This document shows positions 15,631 to 25,873 of a DNA stretch of 64,000 nucleotides, in pieces. The position numbers were made by a program, and so were the translations under genes. The stretch covers positions 1 to 64,000 of the forward strand of contig NZ_JACHOU010000011.1 in the NCBI RefSeq assembly GCF_014206975.1. The letters are read 5' to 3'. Position 1 is the first letter of the stretch; each line of letters starts with the position of its first letter. The DNA is from Aminobacter aganoensis (GTDB lineage: Bacteria; Pseudomonadota; Alphaproteobacteria; Rhizobiales; Rhizobiaceae). The notes beneath the pieces were generated by a model, which saw only the letters and a program-made list of their open reading frames with translations, ran no database searches and had not been told where the DNA came from.

Positions 15631-17535
15631 TCAGATGTTGCTACGGCGTCCGAACGTGCGCTTGCCTCTTGCCAGCCGCTCAAAATCCAAACCGTCGAAC
15701 ATGGAGTAATCGACCCCCTCTTTCAGCGGTGTTCGCGCCATTTCGCGGGCGCGGCTTTCGCTGATCGCCCGAAACCCGTAGAAGTCATGCTCGTCGTCGA
15801 GCGTGTGGCCAGCCTGTAGTTTGCGGTCACGCGTATCGACCCTGTTGTCACGCATCAATTCAATATTGCCGCCACGAAGGGAATGGAAAACTTCCTTGCG
15901 CTTCTCCGTGACGCCTGCCTTTTCGAACAGCCGGCTCATGTAAGAACTGGCGCTCTTTGACGGATCAATGAGGCGCATCAGTTCCGGGAACAGAAACTGG
16001 TCGCCGCGCGCTGCCGCCCATTGGACGAAACCGATCTCCTTCAGGAAGCCGTGCAGCACAAAGAACGTGGAACTGGCTTCAGTCTTGATCGGTACACGTC
16101 TCCAAGTCTTGCCGACCTTGATGATGCCGCTGGTCTGAGCAATCCAGACGTCTTTGTATTTCTCGCGGATATCATTTCCCGTGAGGTGGACGAGCAGGCC
16201 AAGCCGACGCCCTGTGAGATGACCAAGCAGTGGCAGCATGGCCTCGTCCAGAAGTCCGCGATCGATGCCTATTCTGAAGATGCGACTGATCTGGTCTGCG
16301 CTGAGCGGCTCTGTCGCCTGACTTGGCGCGGCCGTCTCGGGATAGAAAATCTTGGCGCCGGAGAATGGATCGCGGTAATCGTGCTCGGTCAACTTTGAGC
16401 GAACCATCGCCTTGATGTTGGCGACATAGCCCTCGCGCAGCGTCTTGATACCGAGCGGCTTTTGCGACAGGTCCCGGTTGGACGCGATGATCTCGCGGGC
16501 GCTCATGCGGACGGGGCGTTCCTTCACCGAAGCCGGCCAATATTTCAGGAGCGCGACGTAGGCCTGCAGATCGGTGCCCGTGTACGTGTCGACGGGATGG
16601 TCGCCGATCAACTCGATGAACAGGTCGCGCCTGAAGCGGGCCGTTTCCACGTCGGCATTGTCCTCGCCCGATCTGGCTTTTCTTGCGGCCAGGTATTCGT
16701 TCGAAATGGTGCTAAACAGCGGTTTACAGGAGGGGCGCCGCTCCACCGTGCGACGATCGAGCTCGAAGGCAGGCACCGACGAGGTGGCTTTGGACATTGT
16801 CCGGGCTGCTGGGCGCGGCTGTCCTGCAGCAGCGGGGCCGAGTTCCGACCCTGAGGTGGCTGGCTGGGTAAGCACTGGCGGAGCGATGGTCGCTCCCTCG
16901 CGGTTCGTGGCGAGCGGCTCGGCACCGATTGCACTCGTGCGAGCAATCTTGTCGACATAGCGCGTCTTCAGGAGTTCGACATTGTCGACGACCACTGGAT
17001 TTCCCGCCGGACCCATTGCCAGTTCGCGCGCGATGCCCACCAGCCCGCGAACCCCTTCGAAGGCAGCTTCCTGATGCGGCGGGCTCGGAGGGGGTTCCTG
17101 CGACAGGAGCGAGGTCATGGCCTTTAGGTAACCTCGAACCTCGGATGCCACTTCGCCCGCTGTCTCGCCCGAGAACTGCGGGGTACCATGCCCGTATCTT
17201 CCCTTGCCGCCGTCATTGTCCTGCCCGCTAGCCAATCGCCGTGTCCTGATCCTGTCGAAGCAAAAGCGGGCATGCGCCGCCATCAGGTCTGCCTGGACAC
17301 GTGCCTGCCGCGCCGTCAGCGCGCCGAGGCTGACGCGGACGGGGCGCAGGGCTTGGTCGCACAGGTCCTTCGGGACCTTAATCTGAAAGATGTAAACAGA
17401 GCCTGACCGTACCAGGTAGCGACCGGGTCGCGCTTTCCCAGGCCGTGCGTTGCCCGCTGATCGCAGCGGTTCCGCATCTTTCGCGGGTGATACTTCGCCC
17501 GATACACCAAGCGATACTTTCGACGATACTTCCAT
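15631..17535 (-). CDS. tyrosine recombinase (integrase) of a tRNA-Ser element
   Basis: 634 residues, longer than typical phage integrases. An N-terminal SAM-like arm region (LVRSGSVYIFQIKVPKDL, DUF6538-like) is followed by a variable, low-complexity middle (about 210-260), a core-binding domain and a C-terminal catalytic domain. Catalytic residues seen: Arg in TGRRLGLL, His551-x-x-Arg554 in HSLRGG, His577 in AGH and the nucleophile Tyr586 in DEHDFYG. The gene starts 90 bases from the 3' end of tRNA-Ser and reads away from it, the usual arrangement for an element integrated at a tRNA gene. It should mediate excision and integration of the accessory region to its left. Confidence 0.87.
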   Translation of the reverse strand: MEVSSKVSLGVSGEVSPAKDAEPLRSAGNARPGKARPGRYLVRSGSVYIFQIKVPKDLCDQALRPVRVSLGALTARQARVQADLMAAHARFCFDRIRTRRLASGQDNDGGKGRYGHGTPQFSGETAGEVASEVRGYLKAMTSLLSQEPPPSPPHQEAAFEGVRGLVGIARELAMGPAGNPVVVDNVELLKTRYVDKIARTSAIGAEPLATNREGATIAPPVLTQPATSGSELGPAAAGQPRPAARTMSKATSSVPAFELDRRTVERRPSCKPLFSTISNEYLAARKARSGEDNADVETARFRRDLFIELIGDHPVDTYTGTDLQAYVALLKYWPASVKERPVRMSAREIIASNRDLSQKPLGIKTLREGYVANIKAMVRSKLTEHDYRDPFSGAKIFYPETAAPSQATEPLSADQISRIFRIGIDRGLLDEAMLPLLGHLTGRRLGLLVHLTGNDIREKYKDVWIAQTSGIIKVGKTWRRVPIKTEASSTFFVLHGFLKEIGFVQWAAARGDQFLFPELMRLIDPSKSASSYMSRLFEKAGVTEKRKEVFHSLRGGNIELMRDNRVDTRDRKLQAGHTLDDEHDFYGFRAISESRAREMARTPLKEGVDYSMFDGLDFERLARGKRTFGRRSNI

Positions 17536-17625
17536 CCCGGAAACCCTTTTCTGGGCTCCCGGTCGGGCGATTGCCGTGGGAAATCAGCTGCTTGCGTGCA
17601 ATTTGGGGAAGAGTGACACCCCAAG

Positions 17626-17715
17626 TGGCGGAGAGGGAGGGATTCGAACCCCCGATGGGCTTGCACCCATGCCGCATTTCGAGTGCGGTGCATTCGACCA
17701 CTCTGCCACCTCTCC
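17626..17715 (-). tRNA. tRNA-Ser(CGA), reads codon UCG
   Basis: On the minus strand: acceptor GGAGAGG pairs with CCTCTCC, anticodon stem CCGCA/TGCGG encloses the loop CTCGAAA (anticodon CGA), a long variable arm typical of serine tRNAs follows, and the T-loop is TTCGAAT. Discriminator G (17629) and an encoded CCA (17626-17628) are present. The length of 90 with CCA is normal for tRNA-Ser. The 3' end faces the integrase gene, so it probably serves as the attachment site. Confidence 0.95.
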
Positions 17716-18202
17716 GCGGTCGTGATCGGCCGTTGCCGGCGCGGCGCAGTAGATAACGGCTCATCGCCTGTCGCACAAGGCCAAATATGACTCTCATCGC
17801 GCATCTTTTCCGCCGGCTCCGAATTGGCCCGCGAGACGCTGCGTCAGATGGCCGGGCTATCTCCTGGCGTGGCGACGTCAGCCGGGTCGCCTGGCGCGCG
17901 TGCAGGGCGTACAGGAAGCAGATTGAGGGTGTCTGTCCGGCTTGCTCGTTGCGGGTCCAGCGCGTATCTAAGGTAGCATTGTCGGTTCGCCATATCAGTG
18001 CCGGCTGAGTTGTAGCCACTAGATGTCCGTTTGGCAGCCTGTTTGCCTTGACTCCACGACAACCTTCGGTTACGGGACGCCCTGCATTCGGCGTGGGGGA
18101 TTCTCTGCGCCGTTTGTTTTGAACCCGTAAAGACTGACAAAAAGACGGCCGGGACCGCTTCGAGTGGTTCAACAAGGTCGACCGAACAGCGAAAGGCATA
18201 AA
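17716..18202. other. non-coding region between tRNA-Ser and rplU
   Basis: 487 bases with no supportable gene; readings across it conflict with the tRNA or with each other. It must contain the tRNA promoter (minus strand) and the rplU promoter and leader. A TTGACT at about 18049 is a possible -35 element, without a good -10. Confidence 0.5.
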
Positions 18203-18634
18203 ATGTTCGCAGTCATCAAAACGGGCGGCAAGCAGTACCGCGTCGCCGCCAATGATGTGATCAAGATCGAGAAGCTCGTCGGCGTCGCCGGCGATACCGT
18301 TGAATTCGTTGAAGTGCTCGCCGTTGGCGAAGGCGACAATGCAGAGATCGGCGCGCCCTTCGTGGCCGGCGCCGTGGTGACGGCGGAAGTGGTCGAACAG
18401 GGCCGCGCCAAGACCGTCATCGCCTTCAAGAAGCGTCGCCGCCAGAACTCGCGCCGTTCGCGCGGCCATCGTCAGCACCTGACGACGGTCCGGATCGCCG
18501 AGATCCTGACGGGCGGTGCCAAGCCTTCGAAGAAGGCGGCAGTGAAGGCCGAAGCCGTGGCTGACGAAGCCGCAGAAAAGCCCGCGAAGAAGGCAGCGCC
18601 GAAAAAGGCTGCAGCCGTCGCGGAATCAGAGTAA
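18203..18634 (+). CDS. rplU: 50S ribosomal protein L21
   Basis: 143 residues from the ATG at 18203, with GAAAGG upstream; the protein begins [20 protein letters not shown], the hallmark of L21. The [16 protein letters not shown] segment binds 23S rRNA. The last 40 residues are an Ala/Lys/Glu-rich tail common in Hyphomicrobiales, without the extra helix-hairpin-helix domain that some relatives carry. It is followed 25 bases later by rpmA, the universal rplU-rpmA pair. Confidence 0.97.
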   Translation: MFAVIKTGGKQYRVAANDVIKIEKLVGVAGDTVEFVEVLAVGEGDNAEIGAPFVAGAVVTAEVVEQGRAKTVIAFKKRRRQNSRRSRGHRQHLTTVRIAEILTGGAKPSKKAAVKAEAVADEAAEKPAKKAAPKKAAAVAESE

Positions 18635-18659
18635 TCAGAGCGACTGAAGGAGAACACCC

Positions 18660-18929
18660 ATGGCACATAAGAAAGCTGGCGGTTCGTCGCGCAACGGTCG
18701 CGATTCCGAGTCGAAGCGCCTTGGCGTCAAGAAGTTCGGCAGCGAATCCGTGATTCCGGGCAACATCATCGTCCGTCAACGCGGCACCACATGGCATCCC
18801 GGCGTCAACGTCGGCATGGGCAAGGATCACACCCTTTTTGCGCTCGAAGCCGGCGCCGTGACCTTCAACAAAAAAGCCAATGGCCGAACCTACGTATCGG
18901 TTAATCCGATTCTCAAGGCCGCGGAGTAG
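18660..18929 (+). CDS. rpmA: 50S ribosomal protein L27
   Basis: 89 residues, standard length. [20 protein letters not shown] is the conserved N-terminus that reaches towards the peptidyl-transferase centre; VIVRQRG and KDHTLFA follow as expected. AAGGAGAA is the ribosome site. Co-transcribed with rplU and closed by a strong terminator at 19000. Confidence 0.98.
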   Translation: MAHKKAGGSSRNGRDSESKRLGVKKFGSESVIPGNIIVRQRGTTWHPGVNVGMGKDHTLFALEAGAVTFNKKANGRTYVSVNPILKAAE

Positions 18930-18999
18930 CCGGTTCCGCACTACAACACCGGCGCCCCATCTCGGGAACCGGTGTCTGGCCAAGCCAGGAAAAGGATCA

Positions 19000-19028
19000 G
19001 GGGAGATGGGTCGCCATCTCCCCTTTTT
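19000..19028 (+). terminator. intrinsic terminator of rplU-rpmA
   Basis: GGGGAGATGG (19000-19009), loop GTCG, CCATCTCCCC (19014-19023), then TTTTT: a perfect ten-base-pair stem with T-run. Confidence 0.93.
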
Positions 19029-19051
19029 CATTTTCCTGGAGGATATGTGAC

Positions 19052-19639
19052 ATGGTTGCCGAGAAGGACGACGTCGAAGACGAAAGACTGTCGATCGACT
19101 GCCCGATACTGCTGACGGAGCGGCTCGTGCTGCGCCCGCCGCACGAGGACGACATCCCCGAGCTGGTGCAGCTCGCAGACAACAGGCACGTCGCCGAAAT
19201 GCTGTCGCGCATGCCGCACCCCTATGGCGAAGCCGAGGCGCGGGCCTTCCTGTCGATGGCGCGCGGCCAGCGTGGCGGCGTGGTCTATGCGATCACCCTT
19301 GCCGACACCGGCGCCTTCGTCGGTTCGGCCGGGCTCAACTACACCGACCGCGGCCTCGAACTCGGCTACTGGGTCGGCGAGCCCTACTGGAAGCACGGAT
19401 ACGCCACCGAGGCGGCGCACGCGCTGGTCGATCTCGCCTTCCGGGTGACCGACATCAACGTGCTCAACGTCTCGTGCCGCGTCATCAACCCGGCGTCGCG
19501 CCGGGTCATCCACAAGTGCGGCTTCCAGTATGCGGGGCAGGGCATGCTGAACTCGATTGTCGCCGGCCAGGTGCCGGTCGAGCGCTACCGCCTCGACCGC
19601 AAGACCTGGGCGAGCCTCAGGTCGTGGGCGCGCAGCTAG
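19052..19639 (+). CDS. GNAT-family N-acetyltransferase (RimJ/RimL type)
   Basis: 195 residues. LTERLVLRPPHEDDIPEL is the typical first strand and helix of RimJ-like GNAT enzymes, and ELGYWVGEPYWKHGYATEA holds the acetyl-CoA pyrophosphate-binding loop; NPASRRVIHKCGF is the conserved late motif. It acetylates an amino group of a protein or small molecule, substrate unknown. Commonly found between rpmA and obgE in rhizobia. GGAGG lies just upstream of the ATG. Confidence 0.88.
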   Translation: MVAEKDDVEDERLSIDCPILLTERLVLRPPHEDDIPELVQLADNRHVAEMLSRMPHPYGEAEARAFLSMARGQRGGVVYAITLADTGAFVGSAGLNYTDRGLELGYWVGEPYWKHGYATEAAHALVDLAFRVTDINVLNVSCRVINPASRRVIHKCGFQYAGQGMLNSIVAGQVPVERYRLDRKTWASLRSWARS

Positions 19640-19644
19640 CCGGC

Positions 19645-20505
19645 TCATGCCAGCTCGAGCCAGACCGGCTGGTGGTCGGAGCCTTGCGCGTCCTTGTCGA
19701 TGCGGATGGACCTGACGCTTGCGGCGAGGCCGGCCTGCACGAAGGCATAGTCGATGAGGCGGGATTTTTCCGGATGGGTCGCGTCGGTCCAGGAGACCGA
19801 CCCATCCGGAACGCCACCCGCCAGCGCATAGGCATCGACCGGGTGGTGGGCGACGATCTGTGCGCCCTCCACCGGGTCGGGCGCACCGGCCATGACGAGA
19901 TGCTCGGGCGAGCCGGGGACCATGTTGAAATCGCCCATCAGTACGAATTCTTCGGGGCTGGGGAGCTCGGGGAAGCCGTATTCGACAGCGCCTGATATGG
20001 CGCCGCCTTCCATCGGATAGGCATAGACCCGCTCCTTGAGGTGGCGGATCTGCGCGATCCTTTCCTCGAGATTGACGTGGTCGAGATGCACCGAATAGAC
20101 GCGCAACGCTCCGGACGGCGCCATGACGAGCGCTTCCAGCGCCGAACGCTGCAGGTTGCCGCGGCTCAGGCGCCGGCTGCGCGGCAGAAGCAGGTTGCGC
20201 GACGCCACGATCGGCCAGCGCGACAGCACCATGTTGCCGAATTGCAGGCGCTTGTTTGCCGGCTTGCCGTCGTCGCCGACCGTGCCGAAATCGATGTCCA
20301 TGGCAACGCCGTAGACATGGAAGTAGTCGGGCAGCAGGCGCGCCAGGCCTTCGACCATGTCGGCCATGTTGTTGCGCATGAAGTTGCGGGTCACCTCCTG
20401 CAGGGCGATGATGTCGGCACCCTCGATCGCGGCGGCAATGCGCCCGAGGTCGTAGCGTCCGTCGCGACCGACCCCATATTGGGTGTTGTAGGTGACCAGT
20501 TTCAT
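19645..20505 (-). CDS. endonuclease/exonuclease/phosphatase family protein
   Basis: 286 residues. All signature segments of the EEP fold are present in order: NTQYG near the N-terminus (metal-binding Asn), ALQEV (catalytic Glu), YSVHLDH, GDFNM (Asp and Asn), IDYAFV and a C-terminal GSDHQPVW (catalytic Asp-His). No signal peptide, so cytoplasmic. Members are nucleases or phosphodiesterases, including sphingomyelinase-like and inositol-phosphatase relatives; the substrate is unknown. Convergent with the acetyltransferase and divergent from obgE. Confidence 0.85.
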   Translation of the reverse strand: MKLVTYNTQYGVGRDGRYDLGRIAAAIEGADIIALQEVTRNFMRNNMADMVEGLARLLPDYFHVYGVAMDIDFGTVGDDGKPANKRLQFGNMVLSRWPIVASRNLLLPRSRRLSRGNLQRSALEALVMAPSGALRVYSVHLDHVNLEERIAQIRHLKERVYAYPMEGGAISGAVEYGFPELPSPEEFVLMGDFNMVPGSPEHLVMAGAPDPVEGAQIVAHHPVDAYALAGGVPDGSVSWTDATHPEKSRLIDYAFVQAGLAASVRSIRIDKDAQGSDHQPVWLELA

Positions 20506-20598
20506 CTACGTCCTTTCCATGCGCGTCTCCGCGCCCAATCCGCTCTCGCCCTTCGCCGCGCCTTGCGCTATGGCAAGTGCGCTGAAACAACGAAATAA

Positions 20599-21657
<1,059 letters not shown>

Positions 21658-21665
21658 GCCTGGAC

Positions 21666-22814
21666 ATGACCATCCCTTCGCTGAGGACCTACAAGCGCAT
21701 CACCGTCAAGATCGGCTCGGCGTTGCTGGTCGACCGCTCGACCGGTCTCAAGCGCGAATGGCTGGCCTCGATGGCCGACGACATTGCGACGCTTTCGGAA
21801 CGCGGCGCCGAGGTTCTGGTCGTGTCCTCGGGCGCCATCGCGCTCGGCCGCACCATGCTTGGTCTGGGCAAGCGCGCGCTGAAGCTCGAAGAGAGCCAGG
21901 CAGCCGCCGCCGTCGGCCAGATCGAGCTGGCCGGTGCCTGGTCCGACGCGCTTGGGCGCAAGGGCCTGAAATCGGGCCAGATCCTGGTGACGCTGGGCGA
22001 CACCGAGGAGCGCCGGCGCTACCTCAACGCACGCGCCACCATCTCGACGCTGCTCAAGATGAAGGCGGTGCCCGTGATCAACGAGAACGACACGGTCGCC
22101 ACCACCGAAATCCGCTACGGTGACAACGACCGCCTGGCCGCGCGCATGGCGACGATGATGGGCGCCGACCTGCTGGTGCTGCTCTCAGACATCGACGGGC
22201 TCTACACCGCGCCGCCGGCGCATGACCCGAACGCCAGGTTCATTCCTGTCGTCGACCGCATCACGCCCGACATCGAGGCGATGGCGGGTGCCGCCGCCTC
22301 CGAACTGTCGCGCGGGGGCATGCGCACCAAGCTCGACGCCGGCAAGATTGCCACTGCCGCAGGCACGGCGATGATCATCACCGCCGGCACGCGGATGTCG
22401 CCGCTGCTGGCCATCGATCGCGGCGAACGCGCCACCTATTTCCGCCCGAGCGGTAATCCGGTGAAGGGCTACAAGACCTGGATCGCCGGTCAGCTCGAGC
22501 CGGCAGGCCGGTTGACGGTCGATGCCGGTGCGGTGGGTGCGCTGCTCTCCGGCAAGTCGTTGTTGCCGGCCGGCGTGAAGCTGGTCAGCGGCAATTTTTC
22601 GCGCGGCGACACGGTGGCGATCCTGGCGCCCGAGGGTCGCGAGATCGCGCGCGGGCTGGTTGCCTATGACGCAGCGGATGCCGTAAGGATCGCTGGGCTG
22701 AAGACGGCGGAAATCGAAACCGTGCTTGGCTACGAGGCGCGTTCGGCGATGGTCCATCGCGACGATCTCGTTGTCAGCCACAATGATACGGTTGCGGTGC
22801 AAGCGGAAGGGTGA
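21666..22814 (+). CDS. proB: glutamate 5-kinase
   Basis: 382 residues from the ATG at 21666; an alternative start at 21645 would overlap obgE by 13 bases. The amino-acid-kinase domain starts [14 protein letters not shown], with [15 protein letters not shown] and [18 protein letters not shown] as the nucleotide and glutamate sites; a C-terminal PUA domain covers about residues 285-380. It phosphorylates glutamate, the first step of proline synthesis, and normally is inhibited by proline. Co-transcribed with proA, four bases downstream. Confidence 0.95.
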   Translation: MTIPSLRTYKRITVKIGSALLVDRSTGLKREWLASMADDIATLSERGAEVLVVSSGAIALGRTMLGLGKRALKLEESQAAAAVGQIELAGAWSDALGRKGLKSGQILVTLGDTEERRRYLNARATISTLLKMKAVPVINENDTVATTEIRYGDNDRLAARMATMMGADLLVLLSDIDGLYTAPPAHDPNARFIPVVDRITPDIEAMAGAAASELSRGGMRTKLDAGKIATAAGTAMIITAGTRMSPLLAIDRGERATYFRPSGNPVKGYKTWIAGQLEPAGRLTVDAGAVGALLSGKSLLPAGVKLVSGNFSRGDTVAILAPEGREIARGLVAYDAADAVRIAGLKTAEIETVLGYEARSAMVHRDDLVVSHNDTVAVQAEG

Positions 22815-22818
22815 GGAC

Positions 22819-24105
22819 ATGCTGAAGGCGCATGAGAAGTCCCATGAGGATACGGCGCGGCTAATGGCCGAGATCGGCCGCAAGGCTCGTGCAGCCGCCC
22901 GCCCACTCGCCATCGCTTCTGCCGAACGCAAGCACGCCGCCCTGATCGGTATGGCCGAGGCGATCACCCGCCGCGAACAGGAAATCCTCGACGCCAATGC
23001 CATCGACGTTTCGAATGGCGAGGAGGCTGGCCTGAGCGGCTCGTTCATGGACCGGCTCAAGCTGACGCCCGCGCGCATCCGCGACATGGCCGATGGCATC
23101 CGCGCGATTGCCGATCTTCGCGACCCGGTCGGCGAGGTCATCGCCGCATGGGACCGTCCCAACGGCCTGCACATCGAGCGCGTGCGCACGCCGCTCGGCG
23201 TCATCGGCGTGATCTATGAAAGCCGGCCGAACGTAACGGCCGACGCGGGCGCGCTCTGCCTCAAGGCGGGCAATTCGGTGATCCTGCGCGGCGGCTCGGA
23301 CTCGCTCAATTCGTCGCTGGCGATCCATTCCTGCCTGGTCGAAGGTTTGAAGGCGGCCAAGCTGCCCGAGGACGCGATCCAGCTGGTGCCGGTGGCCGAT
23401 CGCGCTGCCGTCGGCGAGATGCTGAAGGGCCTGTCGGGCAATCTCGACGTCATCATCCCGCGTGGCGGCAAGAGCCTGGTCGAGCGCGTGCAGAACGAGG
23501 CGCGCGTGCCTGTGTTTGCCCATCTCGAAGGGATCTGCCATCTCTACATCGACAAGTCGGCCAAGCTCGACATGGCGGTGGCGATCGCCGTCAACGCCAA
23601 GATGCGCCGTACCGGCATTTGCGGGGCTGCGGAGACGCTGCTGGTTGACCGTGCCGTTGCTTCGACCCATCTGGTACCGGTGCTCGAGGCGCTGCATGCG
23701 GCTGGCTGCGAAATCCACGCCGAAGAGGACGTGCTTGCAGCCTTCGCCGACGCCAAGCCCGCGACCGATGCCGATTGGGTGACGGAATACCTCGACGCCA
23801 TCATTTCGGTGAAGCTTGTCGATGGCGTCGCCGGTGCCATCGAGCACATCGAGACGTTCTCTTCGCACCATACCGAGGCGCTCGTCGCCGAGGATGCCAA
23901 GGCGGTCGAGCGCTTCTTCAACGAGATCGACTCGGCGATCCTGCTGCACAACGCCTCGACGCAGTTTGCCGATGGCGGCGAGTTCGGCATGGGCGCCGAG
24001 ATCGGCATCGCCACCGGCAAGATGCATGCGCGCGGACCGGTCGGCGTCGAGCAGCTGACCTCGTTCAAGTACCGCGTGCGCGGCAACGGACAGCTCAGGC
24101 CGTGA
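22819..24105 (+). CDS. proA: glutamate-5-semialdehyde dehydrogenase
   Basis: 428 residues from the ATG at 22819, with GTGAGG just upstream overlapping the proB end; a reading from 22726 would overlap proB by 89 bases and is rejected. It has the aldehyde-dehydrogenase fold: [32 protein letters not shown] and the catalytic Cys in [13 protein letters not shown]. It reduces glutamyl-5-phosphate to the semialdehyde, which cyclises towards proline. Confidence 0.96.
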   Translation: MLKAHEKSHEDTARLMAEIGRKARAAARPLAIASAERKHAALIGMAEAITRREQEILDANAIDVSNGEEAGLSGSFMDRLKLTPARIRDMADGIRAIADLRDPVGEVIAAWDRPNGLHIERVRTPLGVIGVIYESRPNVTADAGALCLKAGNSVILRGGSDSLNSSLAIHSCLVEGLKAAKLPEDAIQLVPVADRAAVGEMLKGLSGNLDVIIPRGGKSLVERVQNEARVPVFAHLEGICHLYIDKSAKLDMAVAIAVNAKMRRTGICGAAETLLVDRAVASTHLVPVLEALHAAGCEIHAEEDVLAAFADAKPATDADWVTEYLDAIISVKLVDGVAGAIEHIETFSSHHTEALVAEDAKAVERFFNEIDSAILLHNASTQFADGGEFGMGAEIGIATGKMHARGPVGVEQLTSFKYRVRGNGQLRP

Positions 24106-24147
24106 CGGGACGCATCGGGTCGGTGTGACGGCTCAGGGGGCTTAGAG

Positions 24148-24783
24148 TTGCTGTTGCCGTCAGAGCCGCCAGTTTCGCAAAAATACCTGCGCATGCCGCA
24201 TGCGATGAAGGGCGTGCAGGTCGGGCTGTTTGGTGGCTCGTTCAACCCGCCGCATGCCGGCCATGGCCTTGTCGCGGAAATCGCGATGCGCCGCCTGCAA
24301 CTCGACCAGTTGTGGTGGATGGTGACGCCAGGCAATCCGCTCAAGAGCACGCGCGAGCTGGCACCTCTGGCAAAACGCATCGAATTGTCGGAGCAGGTCG
24401 CCAAGAATCCGCGCATCAAGGTCACGGCCTTCGAAGCCGCGCATCACGTGCGCTACACCGCCGACACGCTGGCGCTGATCAAGGCGCGCAATCCGGGCGT
24501 CGATTTCGTCTGGATCATGGGTGCCGACAATCTGCGCGGCTTCCACCGCTGGCAGCGCTGGCGCCAGATCGTCATGACCTTTCCGATCGCGGTCATCGAC
24601 CGGCCGGGGGCGACGCTGTCGTTCCTGTCTTCGGTCGTCGCCAAGACCTTCGACTACGCCCGCGTCGACGAGGGTGACGCGCCGCTTCTGGCGCGGATGA
24701 AGGCCCCGGCCTGGACCTTCATCCACGGACCGCGTTCGCTGCTGTCGTCGACGGCTTTGCGGAACGGCACAGCCAAAACCTAG
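24148..24783 (+). CDS. nadD: nicotinate-nucleotide adenylyltransferase
   Basis: 211 residues from a TTG at 24148, preferred because CAGGGGG lies seven bases upstream; the first in-frame ATG (24193) has no ribosome site but would still leave the complete enzyme. VGLFGGSFNPPHAGH is the nucleotidyl-transferase (H/T)xGH region, and HGPRSLLSSTALR near the end holds the ISSTxIR-type motif. It joins nicotinate mononucleotide and ATP for NAD synthesis. The proA-nadD-rsfS-rlmH order is typical of Hyphomicrobiales, here interrupted by an AraC regulator and an MFS gene. Confidence 0.93.
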   Translation: MLLPSEPPVSQKYLRMPHAMKGVQVGLFGGSFNPPHAGHGLVAEIAMRRLQLDQLWWMVTPGNPLKSTRELAPLAKRIELSEQVAKNPRIKVTAFEAAHHVRYTADTLALIKARNPGVDFVWIMGADNLRGFHRWQRWRQIVMTFPIAVIDRPGATLSFLSSVVAKTFDYARVDEGDAPLLARMKAPAWTFIHGPRSLLSSTALRNGTAKT

Positions 24784-24832
24784 AGTGGGCGCAATTGCGG
24801 ACGGAAACCGTGCGCACTTTTCTGAAATCTAG

Positions 24833-25663
24833 CTAGCCCCTGATCGGGATCCAGAGCTCGTAGCCGCCATTGCCCGTCGCAGGGTCGAAGCTCTCGGGGT
24901 AGAGTTCGAAATTGGGGCCGTCGGCGGCCTGATGTCCCGAGGTGGGCAACCACTTGCTCCACACAGTGTGGGTGATGCGCCGGATCATCGAGATGTGGTC
25001 GGTGGTGGCGAACACGGCGTAACGCTGCGGCGGAATGCGCAGGCGGCTGTATTCCGACGTCAGGCTGGAGAAATCGGAGACCTCGACACCGGCAATGTAC
25101 TCGAAGCTGTCGTCGTCGAAGTTGTAGCAGACGCCATAGCCGACATGGTTCTTCTGGCTTGGAACGCTGCCGAAATGCGGGCCGAAACGCTGCCACAGCG
25201 CAGGTATGCCATGGCTGGTTTCGCTGGTGTAGCGCTCGCTGAGACCAGCGATGAGCAAGGGGGTGCCGTCGACGAAGCGCGACGGGGCAAGGTTTTCGAC
25301 AAAGGTTTCATCCATCTTGAGATGCTCCACGCATTCGAATTGGGGAACGGTGCCATTGGCCCGCACCTCCTCGGGCGTCTGCCCGAATTGGCTGCGGAAA
25401 GCCCGGGTGAACGCCTCATGCGAGCCGTAGCCGGCGTCGAGCGCTATCGCCAATATGTCGGGTGCGCCCTTGGCCAGCGCATGCGCCGCGTCTGTCAGGC
25501 GGCGCGCACGGATGTAACCCATGACCGAATAGCCGGTGGCGGCAGCGAAAGCTCGGGACATGTGGAAACGCGAAACGCCGCCAGCCGTGGCGATTTCGTC
25601 GAGCCCGATGTCGCTGAAGTAGTGGCTTTCGATGAACCAGATGGCTTTCTGAACGGGGGTCAT
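24833..25663 (-). CDS. AraC-family regulator with GyrI-like effector domain
   Basis: 276 residues from the ATG at 25663, with GGAAGC upstream; longer readings have no ribosome site. Residues 1-105 are the two helix-turn-helix motifs (IATAGGVSRFHMSRAF and DAGYGSHEAFTRAFR with FGQTPEEVR), and residues about 125-276 are the GyrI/SOUL-like small-molecule-binding domain. This order is that of Rob/SoxS-related regulators that sense hydrophobic or cationic compounds. The gene is divergent from an MFS transporter 210 bases away, which it probably controls. Confidence 0.88.
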   Translation of the reverse strand: MTPVQKAIWFIESHYFSDIGLDEIATAGGVSRFHMSRAFAAATGYSVMGYIRARRLTDAAHALAKGAPDILAIALDAGYGSHEAFTRAFRSQFGQTPEEVRANGTVPQFECVEHLKMDETFVENLAPSRFVDGTPLLIAGLSERYTSETSHGIPALWQRFGPHFGSVPSQKNHVGYGVCYNFDDDSFEYIAGVEVSDFSSLTSEYSRLRIPPQRYAVFATTDHISMIRRITHTVWSKWLPTSGHQAADGPNFELYPESFDPATGNGGYELWIPIRG

Positions 25664-25873
25664 GGTTGCTTCCGGCATGAGGACGGCCCCGATATGCCTG
25701 CTGCCGGGGCGGCCCATTTGATCGCGCTTGCTGCACAGCGCTTTTTTGCGAAGATGTCGATGGCGAAAACGCCGGCGGACGACTTTTGATCCAGTCCGGG
25801 ATTTTGGCCAAGCCAGCACGATCCATGTCGCAATCGCGGCTGCGCAAGGGTCTTGGGCAGGCGAGGTTGATGC

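Noticed and set aside
15247-15683. Two overlapping minus-strand frames, one with an IS66-like GH-x7-LLPW motif
   Set aside because: The similarity is too short, no start or ribosome site is usable, and one overlaps the integrase end. Listed only as an unexplained stretch.
17378-18478. A 366-residue minus-strand open frame
   Set aside because: It runs through the tRNA-Ser gene and into rplU, so it cannot be a gene.
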